64,000 nucleotides of DNA from Pseudeuparius sepicola (Eukaryota > Arthropoda > Insecta > Coleoptera > Anthribidae). The translations under genes were made by a program, and so were the position numbers. Location of the stretch: assembly GCA_963920635.1 (NCBI GenBank), contig OY987298.1, positions 109,435,309 through 109,499,308 of the forward strand. Reading direction: 5' to 3'. Below, one piece after another: positions 46,681-57,813 of the stretch. The notes beneath the pieces were generated by a model. That model was not told the origin of the DNA. It was given only the letters and a program-made list of their open reading frames with translations, and ran no database searches. Every line of letters starts with the position of its first letter. The first letter of the stretch is position 1.

Positions 46681-47466
46681 TTGGTAAATCGGGATATTGT
46701 GTTAAAAAAATCGGGATCAGACTAAAAAAATCGGGACACTTTTTTTTCAATTTTTTTTATTTAAAATAGCGTATAACAAGTATTATCACAGAAATTCGTA
46801 GTAGATTTTCTATGGGACTATTTTATTTTATTACCCGAATGTGCCCGAATAGACTGGTGACCCTCATGATGTTGCGGCCAATGACAGGGGTTCTGGTGGG
46901 GGTGGGAGTAGGCATTGAATAAGGAATTCCGAATACCTTAATCAATGGAGTAGGGAGGGATAGAAAAAGCATAATTTAGTAATCCATTCTTTTCTTTCAT
47001 TTCCCTCATCCCCACCATCCTCCGCGATGAGTGTAACCCTCCACCTCTTGGCTGCGCGAGTGAGTAAGCGAGAACACCCACCAAAGTAAAGGTTGTAGAG
47101 GGGAGCTTTGGCACATTGGCGCTTTCCTCTTTCTCAGCTTGATTTCGCCTATGTAGTTAAAATTGTGTGTGTAATCAAAGTTGTCTGTGGGCACAAGGCA
47201 CAATAGCAAAAACATATATCATGCTTTCATTGTTTGCGGAAAATTTTAAAGTTGGGGGTCGAAATCCGGGACATCCCGGAAAATTCGGGACGGTTGGCAA
47301 CCATATGTGCGACTCTCGGCAATTATTTTCCCAATCCGAGACCTGGCCTGGAAATTTATTTTAATCACAAAATATTTTGTATGCAATACGTCAAACTTTT
47401 TAAGTTACCCCACTCCCCAATCATATTTTCTGGGTGCTCCACCGAGTGTAAGTGTTTGTGTTGCAG
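46681..47466. other. Intron just before exon C
   Basis: No gene seen. TCGGGATATTG, TCGGGATCAG and TCGGGACAC repeats (46688-46740) and GGGACATCCCGGAAAATTCGGG near 47268 look like element debris. The last bases, TTTGTGTTGCAG, form the exon C acceptor. Confidence 0.35.
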
Positions 47467-47576
47467 ACTCGCCGCTGAGCCGGGCTTGCGGTAGCGGAGA
47501 CACAAGCTCCCCCGGCGGCTCCCCGAGGCCGCGCGCCCCCACGCCAGGCGCCCTGGCGGGCCTGGACCTCCTGCCG
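47467..47576 (+). CDS. Host gene exon C (Ser/Pro/Gly-rich)
   Basis: Bounded by acceptor TGTTTGTGTTGCAG (ends 47466) and donor CCG|GTAAGT (47577). It needs one base from the previous exon, which exon B supplies (junction codon Asp), and ends on a codon boundary. The product opens DSPLSRACGSGDTSSPGG, then a Pro/Arg-rich SPRPRAPTPG, then ALAGLDLLP. GC-rich, disordered. The gene must continue downstream of the window or into unseen exons. The alternative first exon at 38311-38428 is phase-compatible with it. Confidence 0.75.
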
Positions 47577-48337
47577 GTAAGTGACATAGTGGGAGGGCCA
47601 ACTTTATTTATAGGGGGTAATTTAACAGCGTGGCATCTGGCATCAAACTTCAAGGGTAAATTAAGTTTAATAGTTCGTAGAATACCTATTTGGTTGGAAT
47701 CGAACGTGCTTGGCTGGCAAAGCAGGTTATATTTATATCACCGTTTTGTAGGTCAAATATAACTGCCGAATTAAATTTTTATCTTTAGCTAATTGTATAG
47801 TTCGAAATTGAATTATCCAAGACATAAATACTACACACATTATTCAGATCCCGCAATGTTTCATCGTCCTGTCGAAAATATACACCGTTAAAAATCGGAT
47901 TGAAGTATGTTACTTTTTTTGGATGTTAATATATTTGTGTCAAAAAGTGACATACATTGTTACTTAAATTAACGCACGAGCAATATGTCGAATCATCTAG
48001 ATACGTCAATGTGTAAAACTGTAACATTTTAACTCGCACAAATGTTAAAAATATTACTGAATATGTACAATGTGTTGATGTAACTATCTTCTGTGTTAAG
48101 TTTAACATTTATTATTTAACTTATTTCGATATGTTTTGAATAACAGAATACGTGCATTTAATACTTTCATGCATGTAGAGTTAACATATTAAGTTATTCA
48201 TTTTGCAACGCAACATAAACTTCAGTGTCATTTCGACTCATAAAACTGTAAGTCTCTACGCAGTATTTGTTAAAATCGAATGATTGGACTGTTGTTTTCG
48301 CTTCCCGGCTATCACACTTGGTCAAGTCGTTTTCATC

Positions 48338-48446
48338 TCAGTCAGTCCAGAATTGCGTCGCGTACCAGGTGCCAATTCCTATCGATTAATAGCGTGTGTT
48401 GCTGTGTAGTAATAGTACGGTAATAGTGTGTGTACAAAAAATCCAG
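48338..48446 (+). promoter_or_regulatory. Candidate promoter and non-coding first exon inside the element
   Basis: TCAGTC at 48338-48343 is a perfect arthropod initiator. AGGTG at 48367 (+28) is one mismatch from the RGWYV downstream element. The following 100 bp contains no ATG at all, as befits a 5' untranslated exon, and ends in consensus CCAG|GTAAGT (donor at 48447). It lies downstream of exon C, so a transcript from here would skip exons A-C and splice to an exon beyond the window. Confidence 0.35.
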
Positions 48447-49106
48447 GTAAGTGATATTTCAAATTCCTACACATATTATTATATATAAGTACCAACTTCC
48501 AGGGTTTTTATATGTAGGTATTATGTTAACCAGGGGTGGCTCTTTAATTATGAATTTTCCGCACCTAACAAATGCCCTTATTTCTCATTTTTATGCTGTT
48601 CCGCCTAGATCTTTAGGTTTTATACCTACATTATTTGAATAATTCTTAATTTTACCTGGTATTAAATTGTTTTGAATAAATTTAAAAAGTTGCCTATTGT
48701 ATATTGGTATACCTATAATGATCATAGTTATTGTCATAGAAATTTGATATTTATTTTATATACTATATGATATTTTGTATACTATAGATGTATCTTCTAT
48801 TATTATTATTAATCTGCCTAATCCTAATAATATGTAACCCCTTTGTTTTGAAATAAAAAAAAAATGACAAATCAAAATTGTTGTATTCATTTTGCAAGTA
48901 TCACCCATTTACTTCACATAGTTGCTATAGTTGCTAAGAAGATGTTATTGCCCGAGATTTATAAAACAAGTTATAGTCATGCAGTGTTGTTCCAGTCATT
49001 TGCAGTGTAAGAAACAGTAAAAGTATAAAGTTTATTAAAAGGTAAGTATCGAGAAAGGTATTATTACGAGACACTTATTATATAGACATATATAAATAAT
49101 ATAATA

Positions 49107-49433
49107 TATAGTGTCTCCACATTAAGTACCTACTTACCACCCCTGTAAAAATCTTTATTTGTTGACCGATTTTGATAAACTTTTTTTGTTAGGTAGGTAT
49201 ATATTAAAAATGCGCATATTAAACATTTGTTCTAATGTTAAAAAACAATAGGTAATATCTAGAAATAAAAAAAATAATACTTTTTTTCTTATATGATTAC
49301 AACCCAAGAATAAAGTTCCCTACTCATTGAATGCGCATTTTGAATACCTATACCTTTTAAAAACTTTTATCAAAATCGATCAAAAAATAAAAAAATTTAC
49401 AAGGGTGGTAAGTTCTTAATGTGGACACGCTGT
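49107..49433. mobile_element. MITE nested in the 2.1-kb element
   Basis: GTGTCTCCACATTAAG (49111) and its mirror (CTTAATGTGGACACGC) have TA-rich flanks. Inner pairs ACTTACCACCC and GGGTGGTAAG are also present. The interior is AT-rich and non-coding. Confidence 0.7.
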
Positions 49434-49962
49434 ATATAATAATGTAATTATTACGTAATATATTTATTTACTATTAATCTTATGTTAAAAGTACTATTTA
49501 TATGTGTATTTTTAACTTTAGATCACATGTTAATTTCACTATAGCTATATGTTACAACTACGTAGATCAAATGTTAAAAACCACTGTCGTTTTTCCTCTA
49601 TTTAACATATGGCTAGATGTTACTTCAACTCACGCTTTTGTTAATATAAATAATGACAAATGTCTAATTAACATTACCTAACTTGTTAATTTGAATATGG
49701 AAAGTTTCAATTGACACACTACCATCGTAAATACAACAAAACTTAAATGTCAATTTAACTTTTATTTTCACAAATCTGTATGTATAAGTTGACATACAAT
49801 AATACTTCAAAATGATATAACACTTTCAGTTAATCATTTTCTACACAACGCATAACGTAAAATTTGACAGACACGTACATCAGCCATTTTACATATTTTT
49901 GTGTGTGGACCAGATGGAACATCAAAAAAATGTTAAATTTAACATATTATTTTCAACTGTGT

Positions 49963-50782
49963 ATATTCCTGCAAAAATTACAGTATCTACAGAGTTTTAA
50001 ATATTTCTCATTAGTTAAAGAGAGGTTCTGTATATTATAGAGACCTATTCCCAACTCCACAAATATTCAAATTTCATAATCAAAAGTTCCCACATAACAC
50101 AGGTATTCTACAGAACATAAATAATTAAATTCCTAGAACAACTGAATGACATAATTTCCTTCCGGATATTACTGGCAATAACACAATATTAAATCAATAT
50201 TATATTCAAAAGTCCAGGGTGGCTCCTCCTGAGTTATTGTAGATTGCAGGTCAAATTGTGGTGGATAGTGCAGCAGGCACTGGCCCGCGGCCCGCGCTCG
50301 AAATTTTTTTGGAGTGCTTCGTACAAACTAACTTTTATGTATTTTTTTATATTTTTGACTTTTATGAAAAATAATACCTAATATTGAGATAATTCCGAAG
50401 ATAATTTACTCACCTTCATGTAGTTACGAGAAATCACTGGAATTTTGAGTTCAAATGCAACGCAGGATTTTACACAGTCAATAATTTTGCTAAAATGTAA
50501 CTATTTTGAGTTACTTTACCATTAAGTCTTTTATAGATTTACGATAAGCACTATTTAATTGAGTCATTATATCAACCCATCCATAAGGCTATCGAAATTC
50601 AGAGCATTATTCATATATATGTATGGTAGAAGAAGCACGTTTTGCTACTTCTTCTTTTAATTTTTTTATGCCAGTAATGCCACTTTTAGTCCATAACGAA
50701 TCATCAGTACAAAACAAAGTACAGGTAAAACACAAAAACGTTTTTTTACTTTGTATCCACAAATCCAATCAGAAATATTGTA
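49963..50782. other. Intergenic or intronic stretch
   Basis: No gene seen; GGCCCGCGGCCCGCGCTCG near 50283 is an isolated GC-rich island of about 25 bp. Confidence 0.3.
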
Positions 50783-51011
50783 CAGGGTTTTTCCGTATAT
50801 TTTTCCACCCACACTAAATCATCCATTTTTGATCCTAGAAAAAAACTTTTTATATGAAAGTTATAGGTTTTTTACGAGCCATTTGAATCTGTTAACAGAT
50901 GAAACAAATGAACGTCGGAAAATTGAGAAAAATATATAAACTTTTGTTTTTTAAATGGAACACCCTGTATATTTTTGGATTTTTGAAATCTACTGGTTCT
51001 TCTGATTCCAA

Positions 51012-51013
<2 letters not shown>

Positions 51014-51060
<47 letters not shown>
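51014..51060. repeat. (TA)n microsatellite, left part
   Basis: About 23 TA units next to the nested element. The right part of the same tract is at 54664-54732. Confidence 0.9.
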
Positions 51061-51063
<3 letters not shown>

Positions 51064-51661
51064 GGTTAACTATGACTTAGTACAAAAAATTTTACCACGT
51101 GCGCAGGATGGCTTAAGAAAACGTAGAAAAATATTTTTAGATTTTTTTTACGATCTTTAAAAAAACGGGTAAAGACCCCTATTTTCCCTGTAAATCGCCG
51201 CCTTTAATGACGTCATCCAATTTGGCTTCTGAAGGTACTGACAGCTGAAGTGATTTTCCGCGGTGTTGCCGTTGATTTAGGAACGGTGAAAATACCTTTT
51301 TACTCAAACAAATTTAAAAAATACATAAATAACAATCGATTTGAATCTGTACAGATGCAGCGCTATTAGATTCCCCTTACCTTAGCTCGTATCCGGACCG
51401 GTTCCTACTCTCGCGGAAAGCTCATTACCGCGACACCACAAGCCGTCTCCCTTAATACCCCCGGAGCTCCTCTGATGAATTCTTGTCCACCATCTAACCT
51501 CTTCTGAAGCATAGATAAAGGATTTATTGTTCTGAAGCCTCGGCGGTATGAATTAAGCGACGTATCGGCCCGGTCGAGTCTATGAAACGTTTTTTCGACT
51601 GCTCCGCGTTGCCCCGTTCGTCATTTCATAACTTCCTAGCTAGGCAACTAACTGTACATAC

Positions 51662-52734
51662 AAGGTTTGTTCCAACAGGGCCAATAACCGTTCTCAAGCA
51701 CGTTCAGCGCATGCGCACTACCCCACTGGCTGTTCCAACTGAATTATGTACCTACCGACACGGGACGATACACGCACTGTTCCAGCCGATTTATGGATCA
51801 TTTGTGTATCGTCCTTGTACGATAAAAACGGTGCCTGGTCTAAAGCAATAACCGCGTGTACTGACATGCGCAGTGTATGGTCGTGTGACAGAGATAAACA
51901 TTAACCTCATATTTTTGTTTTTACGTAGATAGTTTTAAATCGATGGCTGGGATCGTGTTTTTTATTTCTTGTTGAGTAGGGCGGGGAATCGTTGAACAAT
52001 TTTTTAGAGTGAAGAGTGAGGTTAGCCCACCGAACATTCGGTTAGCCACATATTAAACACGCAGGTTAGGTGCGGTCACAAATATGATTTGGTCGATTTG
52101 ATTCACAATCCGTTCCATCTGAAATTTTCTTTGGGATCATTTGTTCCAACTCGAATTTACGTACGGTCACAGAACTGTACATGAACTAGATGATAACCCT
52201 TAAAGAACGCATGCGCTAGTTTTGCACCGTTCATGTGCGATCCCAAAGAAAATTTCAGATGGAACGGATTGTGAATCAAATCGACCAAATCACGTTTTGT
52301 GACCGCACCTAACCTGCGTGTTTAATATGTGGCTAACCGAATGTTCGGTGGGCTAACCTCACTCTTCACTCTAAAAAATTATTGTTCAACGATTCCCCGC
52401 CCTACCCAACAAGCCAAAAACCAACAAGAAATAAAAAACACGATCCCAGCCATCGATTTAAAACCATCTACGTAAAAACAAAAATATGAGGTTATTGTTT
52501 ATCTCTGTCACATGACTATACACTGCGCATGTCAGTACACGCGGTTATTACTTTAGACCAGGGACCGTTTTTATCGTACAAGGACGATACACAAATGATC
52601 CATAAATCGGCTGGAACAGTGCGTGTATCGTCCCGTGTCGGTAGGTACATAATTCAGTTGGAACAGCCAGTGGGGTAGTGCGCATGCGCTGAACGTGCTT
52701 GAGAACGGTTATTGGTCCTGTTGGAACAAACCTT
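51662..52734. mobile_element. 1.07-kb near-perfect palindrome nested in the DD41D element
   Basis: AAGGTTTGTTCCAACAGGGC (51662) is mirrored at 52715-52734; arms of about 475 bp surround a loop at about 52137-52229. Differences between the arms are few (for example GGTGCCTGG against GGTCCCTGG). The palindrome lies just upstream of the transposase start, where promoter sequence would be expected. Open frames in the arms are mirror copies of each other and not proteins. Confidence 0.8.
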
Positions 52735-52841
52735 TTCAAGTTTGGCTAGTAGCCGACGGAGGGCATTTGCGAATGTAACATGGCGTTATTTCCCAGTTTG
52801 GTCTTGATTTTCGCGGCAAATCGTTCAGCGTCTTTGTGAAA

Positions 52842-54101
52842 ATGCCGGAGTATTCGAACGCCGAGTTAACGGACATGGTTATAATGTACGGGAGATGCGA
52901 TGAAAGTGCACATCGAGCTGCAGCAGAATACCGTATTCGTTTTCCTAACAGGGCAAATATGCCTAACCCACGTACTTGTGAACATTGTACAACGTATGCG
53001 AAACACTGGTGTTTTGCAAGCTCGAAGGGGTGGGCGAGCAACCTTCCATAAGCACTACAGCTATTGCAAGGAGATTGGGAATATCTCAGAACAAGGCAAG
53101 TAAAATAAAACCAATAAAACTGACTTCTACCAAAGACTATCCCATGTGATGGGATTGTCTTTGCTTGCACCTAATACCTACATAAAATTTAAAATGTAAC
53201 AATAAAATTATTTACAGGCATGGAGGATTCTAAGGGAAAACGGCCTTCACCCTTATCACATACAAAAGGTCCAAGCATTAGAAGCAAATGATTTTCCGGT
53301 GAGAATGACCTACTGCACTTGGCTACGTGATCGAATCGCCCAAGACCCAAACTTTGTTTTCAACATTCTTTGGACAGACGAATGCTGCTTCACACGTGCT
53401 GGGGTTTACACGTATGTAAATTTTTACTTACTTATAGCTTTCTCTCTTCCATATTATCTTTTTTATTTATTATAAAATTGGCTATGTCAATCCTAACGTC
53501 TTCGCCAAAATTGTGAATATTTCTAATTTTTGTTGTTTTTTTTAGACACAACAGCCATATTTGGTCCGATGAGAACCCACATGCTGTTCGGCGGTTTAAT
53601 TTCCAACGTCGGTTTTCCATCAATGTTTGGGCAGCAGTTTATGGAGATCGATTAATTGGACCATACATTCTACCGGAAAATTTAAACGCTGAACGATACT
53701 TGTATTTTCTGACAAATGTTTTGTTTGATAATTTGCCACTACAAGTACTGCATGACATGTGGTTTATGCACGATGGTGCACCAGCCCATTTTGCGAGACC
53801 TGTTCGTGCATTTTTAGACGACCAATGCCCCAACCGTTGGATCGGAAGAGGAGGGCCCATTGCATGGCCGCCGCGATCACCAGACTTGAATCCAATGGAT
53901 TTTTGTATTTGGGGATTCATGAAGGCGATTGTGTACGAGCAGGAAATCGACAACGAGCAGCAGTTACGTGAACGAATTGAAGGTGCAGCTGTTCAAATCC
54001 GGAATAATCATGGACTTTTTGCACGTATCCGGACTTCTTTAGTTAACCGAGTGAATTTGTGCATCGAAGTTAACGGCGGCCTCTTTGAACAGCTACTGTA
54101 G
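52842..54101 (+). pseudogene. DD41D Tc1/mariner-type transposase, spliced, with a frameshift
   Basis: The N-terminal helix-turn-helix part begins MPEYSNAELTDMVIMYGRCD (52842) and reaches RFPNR, as in DUF4817-type DNA-binding heads. A +1 frameshift near 52975 moves the frame to VNIVQRMRNTG. After a break at about 53104-53217, AWRILRENGLHPYHIQ opens the catalytic part. The first Asp is in LWTDE (53377). A clean intron 53412-53545 (GTATGT..TTTTTAG) splits a Thr codon and joins to HNSHIWSDENP. HDGAPAHF carries the second Asp (53772) and SPDLNPMD the third (53898), 41 residues apart. The frame ends at 54101. The catalytic exon is intact; the head is damaged. Confidence 0.8.
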
Positions 54102-54660
54102 TGCTTTGCATGTGCAATGTGTGCTAGTGCAGTTGTGATTTTTGGTTACCCTTCGGGGTTTTCCTGGCGGAGGGGATCTACCTCGTCGTGGTCGTCAGGC
54201 TGAGTACCTCGCTTCAAACAAAAGGAATAGCAGAGGGAAACCAAGAGATCCCCAACAGATTTAGAAAATGTGAATGTTGTGTTGTGTGACTTTTAATGTA
54301 AAAAAGCAAGAAAACAGAAAATGGTGCAAACAATCCTGGAAATGTCAGTAAGGTAGGTGTTTCATAGGCATTCTACATGTTCCTTAGAAAGTAATCGTTT
54401 TTAAAAGGAAATCGAAATTTTGTGGTGAATCCTCGGATAAATTGATAGACGTGGCAACGCCGCGCTATTGACATACGCGAAATTTTTAGACATGTCGCGC
54501 GGGCGTCCATAGGCGGCGTTTTTTGAGGGGTTTAATACAATTTGAAAAAAAAATTTTTTAGGCTTAAGACAAATGTTAGAAAATTTTTGAAAATTTATTT
54601 TGGCAAGTCTAATTTTTCTTTATCTGCCATAAAAATTTTTGTACTAAGTGATAGTTAACC

Positions 54661-54663
<3 letters not shown>

Positions 54664-54732
<69 letters not shown>
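54664..54732. repeat. (TA)n microsatellite, right part
   Basis: About 34 TA units between the nested element and the transposase remnant. Read on the minus strand it extends the preceding open frame into an artificial Ile-Tyr repeat. Confidence 0.9.
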
Positions 54733-54735
<3 letters not shown>

Positions 54736-55306
54736 CTTCGTAACATCTTGTGATATTGTTTTTCCATTTATTTAAGGCATTTCTAATGAATTTAGAGTCT
54801 TCCGTATTTAGCTCAAAAATCTCTACTTCTAATTTATTTCGAAGGGTATTGATATTTTCCGGTCTGTCATAATATATTTTATTTTTTAAATATCCCCACA
54901 GAAATATATCCAAGGAAGGCAGGTCCGGGCTGTTTGCCGGCCATCTAATTGAACCATGTCTTCCTATCCATGAATCATATTTGTCATTAAAAGAATTTGT
55001 TACCGACCTGATGTTATGTGGGGGTGCCCCATCTTGTTGCCAAATTAATTGTTGGCGGTTCGGAAGATGTTGCAGTAAGATTTCAATTTCGTTCTCAAGG
55101 TAATTTTTGTATCTTTCTCCGGTTAAACTGCCTTCAAAAATAATCGGCCCCAAAACTCTATTTTCCAATATCCCACACCAAACGTTCACTGATTGTCGAC
55201 CTTGGATTTTAACAGCTTGGTACTTATGTGGATTTTCTGTGTTCCAGTATCTTTTATTTTGCCTGTTAAACATTCCGGCTGTTGTGAACATAGCTTCGTC
55301 CGAGAA
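54733..55306 (-). pseudogene. DD40D transposase, minus-strand copy
   Basis: From 55306 downward: FSDEAMF (first catalytic Asp; an in-frame stop lies immediately before it), then NVWCGILENRVLGPI, QQDGAPPH (second Asp), RWPANSPDLPSLD (third Asp, 40 residues later by count) and the tail NNITRCYEVN. All three catalytic Asp are present, but the DNA-binding N-terminus is gone and there is no start. Related to, but distinct from, the DD41D protein. Confidence 0.75.
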
Positions 55307-55320
55307 TTATTTTATTTAGT

Positions 55321-55608
55321 AAATCGGTAACAAATTATTTGAATGACAAATATGATTCATGGATAGGAAGATATGGTTCAATTAGATGGCAGGCAAACAG
55401 CCCGGACCTGCCTTCCTTGGATATATTTCTGTGGGGATATTTAAAAAATAAAATATATTATGACAGACCGGAAAATATCAATACCCTTCCAAATAAATTA
55501 GAAATAGAGATTTTTGAGCTACATACGGAAGACTCTCAATTCATTAGAGATGCCTTAAATAAATGGAAAAACAATATCACAAGATGTTACGAAGTTAATA
55601 GTGGATAA
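55321..55608 (+). pseudogene. DD40D transposase C-terminus, plus-strand copy
   Basis: Inverted duplicate of the C-terminal part of the minus copy: SVTNYLNDKYDSWIG, SPDLPSLD, ending NNITRCYEVNSG with a stop at 55608. Only the third catalytic Asp is present. The two copies face each other across 55306-55321, forming the centre of the fold-back. A few residues differ between the copies (for example RYG/RHG, HTEDSQ/NTEDSK), so the inversion is old enough to have diverged. Confidence 0.75.
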
Positions 55609-56021
55609 GTGGAGATATAACCCTTTATTATTTTATTTTTCTTGTTGTTAATAAAGTTATTAAGATATCTATGAATAAATACAAATTTGTTTTTCCATGG
55701 GTCTCTTGATCCTTACACTATATAGTCAAATTATGCAACGTGAAATACTGAGCAGGCGGATGGAGCAAATATGTGACATTTATATATCGTTGGAATCAGA
55801 AGAACCAGTAGATTTCAAAAATCCAAAAATATGCAGGGTGTTACATTTAAAAAACAAAAGTTTATATATTTTTCTAAATTTTCCGACGTTCATTTGTTTC
55901 ATCTGTTAACAGATTCAAATGGCTCGTAAAAAATCCTATAACTTTCATATAAAAAGTTTTTTTCTAGGATCAAAAATGGAGGTTCTAGGGTGGGTTGAGA
56001 AATATATACGGAAAAACCCTG

Positions 56022-57813
56022 TACATAGTTGGCTTAAAATACCTGTTATATACTATATCCAAGTTACAGAGGGAGTGAATCAAAACATTGGCCACCAACT
56101 CAAAACTTAAACTATTCGATACTATTATTCATATTTGGGCCTAATAAGTTTTCTTATCGAGGGCAACCAGATACACACTGCTTAAGTTTTCTATAAAAAA
56201 TACTCCGCCCATGAGTTCCCATTATTTTTCTTTAATTTGATATAAATTATAACCTAAATACAAAAAACCTCTAATTTAACATACAGTTTCTATGGAAATC
56301 TAAAAATTTTGCGGGGTAAAAGATATAAAATAGTCTAGCTATCTCTATAATGCTCAAAATCGGCGAAGAATGACACTAACGACTTTATTGTCCCAACTCT
56401 CCCTATACAGGAACCCTAGTCTGGTTCTAATATTATTTTAGACTACTTGGATTGAACATCAGGCACTGACACAAGAGACCAAACTGTGTAGTTTGATGGT
56501 GCTTCTTTGGTAAATATCTCTGACACGGTTAGAGACAAATAGCTCAAATTATATTTCGTTAGAATTAGAAAAAGAATCCTATAATGGTTAAATGAAATGT
56601 GTAAGTTGTAAAATAAAGAAAATCATTTTCATTTCCGCTAAATCCGGAAGTTATTTCAAAAAACTAAATATTCAGGACAGGTTCTCTAATGGTTGTATAG
56701 GTTACAGGCTATTTTATTTTTACGTCCAATTTTCCCTTCGGGTAAAATATTTTCTTTATTTTCGGTGGGCTTCCTTATAGCCTCTTTTGTCTTTGGAAGA
56801 GAAAATCGTAGGTACTTCTGTCGGAACAGATGCTCAGGCGCCAGCTTTTTAGAGCGGCATACTCCGCTATGCTCAGGTAACTTTCAGTCAGAGAAAATAA
56901 TTTCCAGAATTCAGTGGTGTGTTTGAGGATAGTGTATAAGTAAATAGTCGTACAAGATTTACACGGTTTATTAGGTTACAAGTAGGCTAAATATTTTGTT
57001 AACAAACAGGCAGATAAGCTTATTCTATCTTTAAATCTACCTTAGCAGGCTCAAATAATTATTTAAAGGCGGGAGAATGGATTTAAGCGGCAAGCAAGCT
57101 CACACACTCTCGGGGTGGCAATCAGGAAGCTTTTAATATCATTCAAAAAATATCACTCACGTTAGCTCTATCCTCTATAAATTCGTTCCCTATCTTTTTG
57201 GCAAAATAAAAAGTAGAGGTACCTACTTAAGATGGATGTTGGTCAAAGAATTCTCGTTCTCCCAAATCTCCCAACAGGTTAACGGAGGTTTTAGGATAGG
57301 TAAGGTCGGGGGTGGGGGGGACAATCTAAACCTAAGTATACTCACCAGGAAAGTGGTGGAAAGCCGAAAAGTAATCCCCAAAGTTTAACTAAATGCAATT
57401 ACAACAAATGCCATAGTCTCATTAAAAAATATGATGGTTTGCCCCCGCCTCTCCGGCACTGATTGAAGAAGACAATATGTTTGCTGGGTGTACTCAAGGG
57501 AGTACACCCTCGAATTGCTTTTAATTTTAACCAGCAATTCATTTTGTGAATGACCATTTTATGTTAATCTGCACATAACACACTTTTTCGCTTGGATAGA
57601 TAAATTCAATTTTTTATATTTATTGCCGCTAGTAGTAGTAAATAATGATATTCTACTAAAAGAATTTAAAAATAAATTATTAATAAAAATATATTATTTG
57701 GACAGTGTATAGGGAATGTATACATCCACCAGAAGGAATACACACTACACCTGCCAGTTGTTTTTTGTTGAATCATTTTGTTTGTAAGTCAATCGGTGAT
57801 TTATACTTGAACG
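56022..57813. other. Stretch between elements
   Basis: No gene seen. GGGTGTACTC with loop AAGG and GAGTACACCC forms a 10-bp hairpin at 57485-57508. A G-run (GGGGGTGGGGGGG) lies near 57310. The two frames near 56600-56920 have no support. Confidence 0.35.

Larger units (their letters stand above)
47881..49962. mobile_element. 2.1-kb element with TATA-CACMGTTRAAAAT ends
   Basis: ACACCGTTAAAAAT after TAT (about 47881) mirrors ATTTTCAACTGTGT before ATA (to about 49962), with 2 mismatches over 14 bp. Both halves are crowded with TGTTAACAT/ATGTTACTT-like words. No transposase frame was found in the 2 kb. It holds a candidate 5' exon at 48338-48446, another donor at 49042 and a nested MITE at 49107-49433. 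Superfamily unknown. Confidence 0.5.
51061..54663 (+). mobile_element. Tc1/mariner-type DD41D element
   Basis: Ends CAGGGTTAACTATGACTTAG and the mirror AGTTAACCCTG, about 33 bp with few mismatches, flanked by TA inside the microsatellite. It carries one transposase gene on the plus strand (52842-54101) with an intron, and a nested palindromic element at 51662-52734. The left part of the element (51075-51660) is GC-richer and non-coding. The catalytic spacing of 41 residues between the second and third Asp puts it with the DD41D (rosa/Visitor-like) group. Confidence 0.8.
50783..56021. mobile_element. TA-flanked DD40D fold-back element, host of a nested insertion
   Basis: Ends CAGGGTTTTTCCGTATAT (50783) and its mirror (GGAAAAACCCTG to 56021) both have TA outside (50781-50782 and 56022-56023). 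The outer 230 bp are inverted copies (CTGTTAACAGATGAAAC, AAAACTTTTTATATGAAAG). Two facing copies of the C-terminal part of one transposase lie at 54733-55306 (minus) and 55321-55608 (plus). In the left arm the region between the gene end and TTGG-CGATATAT is reduced to a TA microsatellite, into which the DD41D element at 51061-54663 inserted. The element moves by its class of transposase but is itself rearranged. Confidence 0.75.

Noticed and set aside
44691..46769. Four similar 60-100 codon frames and their minus partners in the tandem array
   Set aside because: They are created by G/C homopolymers and copied by the tandem duplication; lengths vary with run length.
51582..51851. 89-codon plus-strand frame
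   Set aside because: Lies in the palindrome arm and repeats in mirror form at 52548-52739, so it reflects the duplication, not a protein.
54644..54732. Ile-Tyr repeat C-terminus on the minus-strand transposase
   Set aside because: It is the TA microsatellite read as codons and is not part of the ancestral protein.
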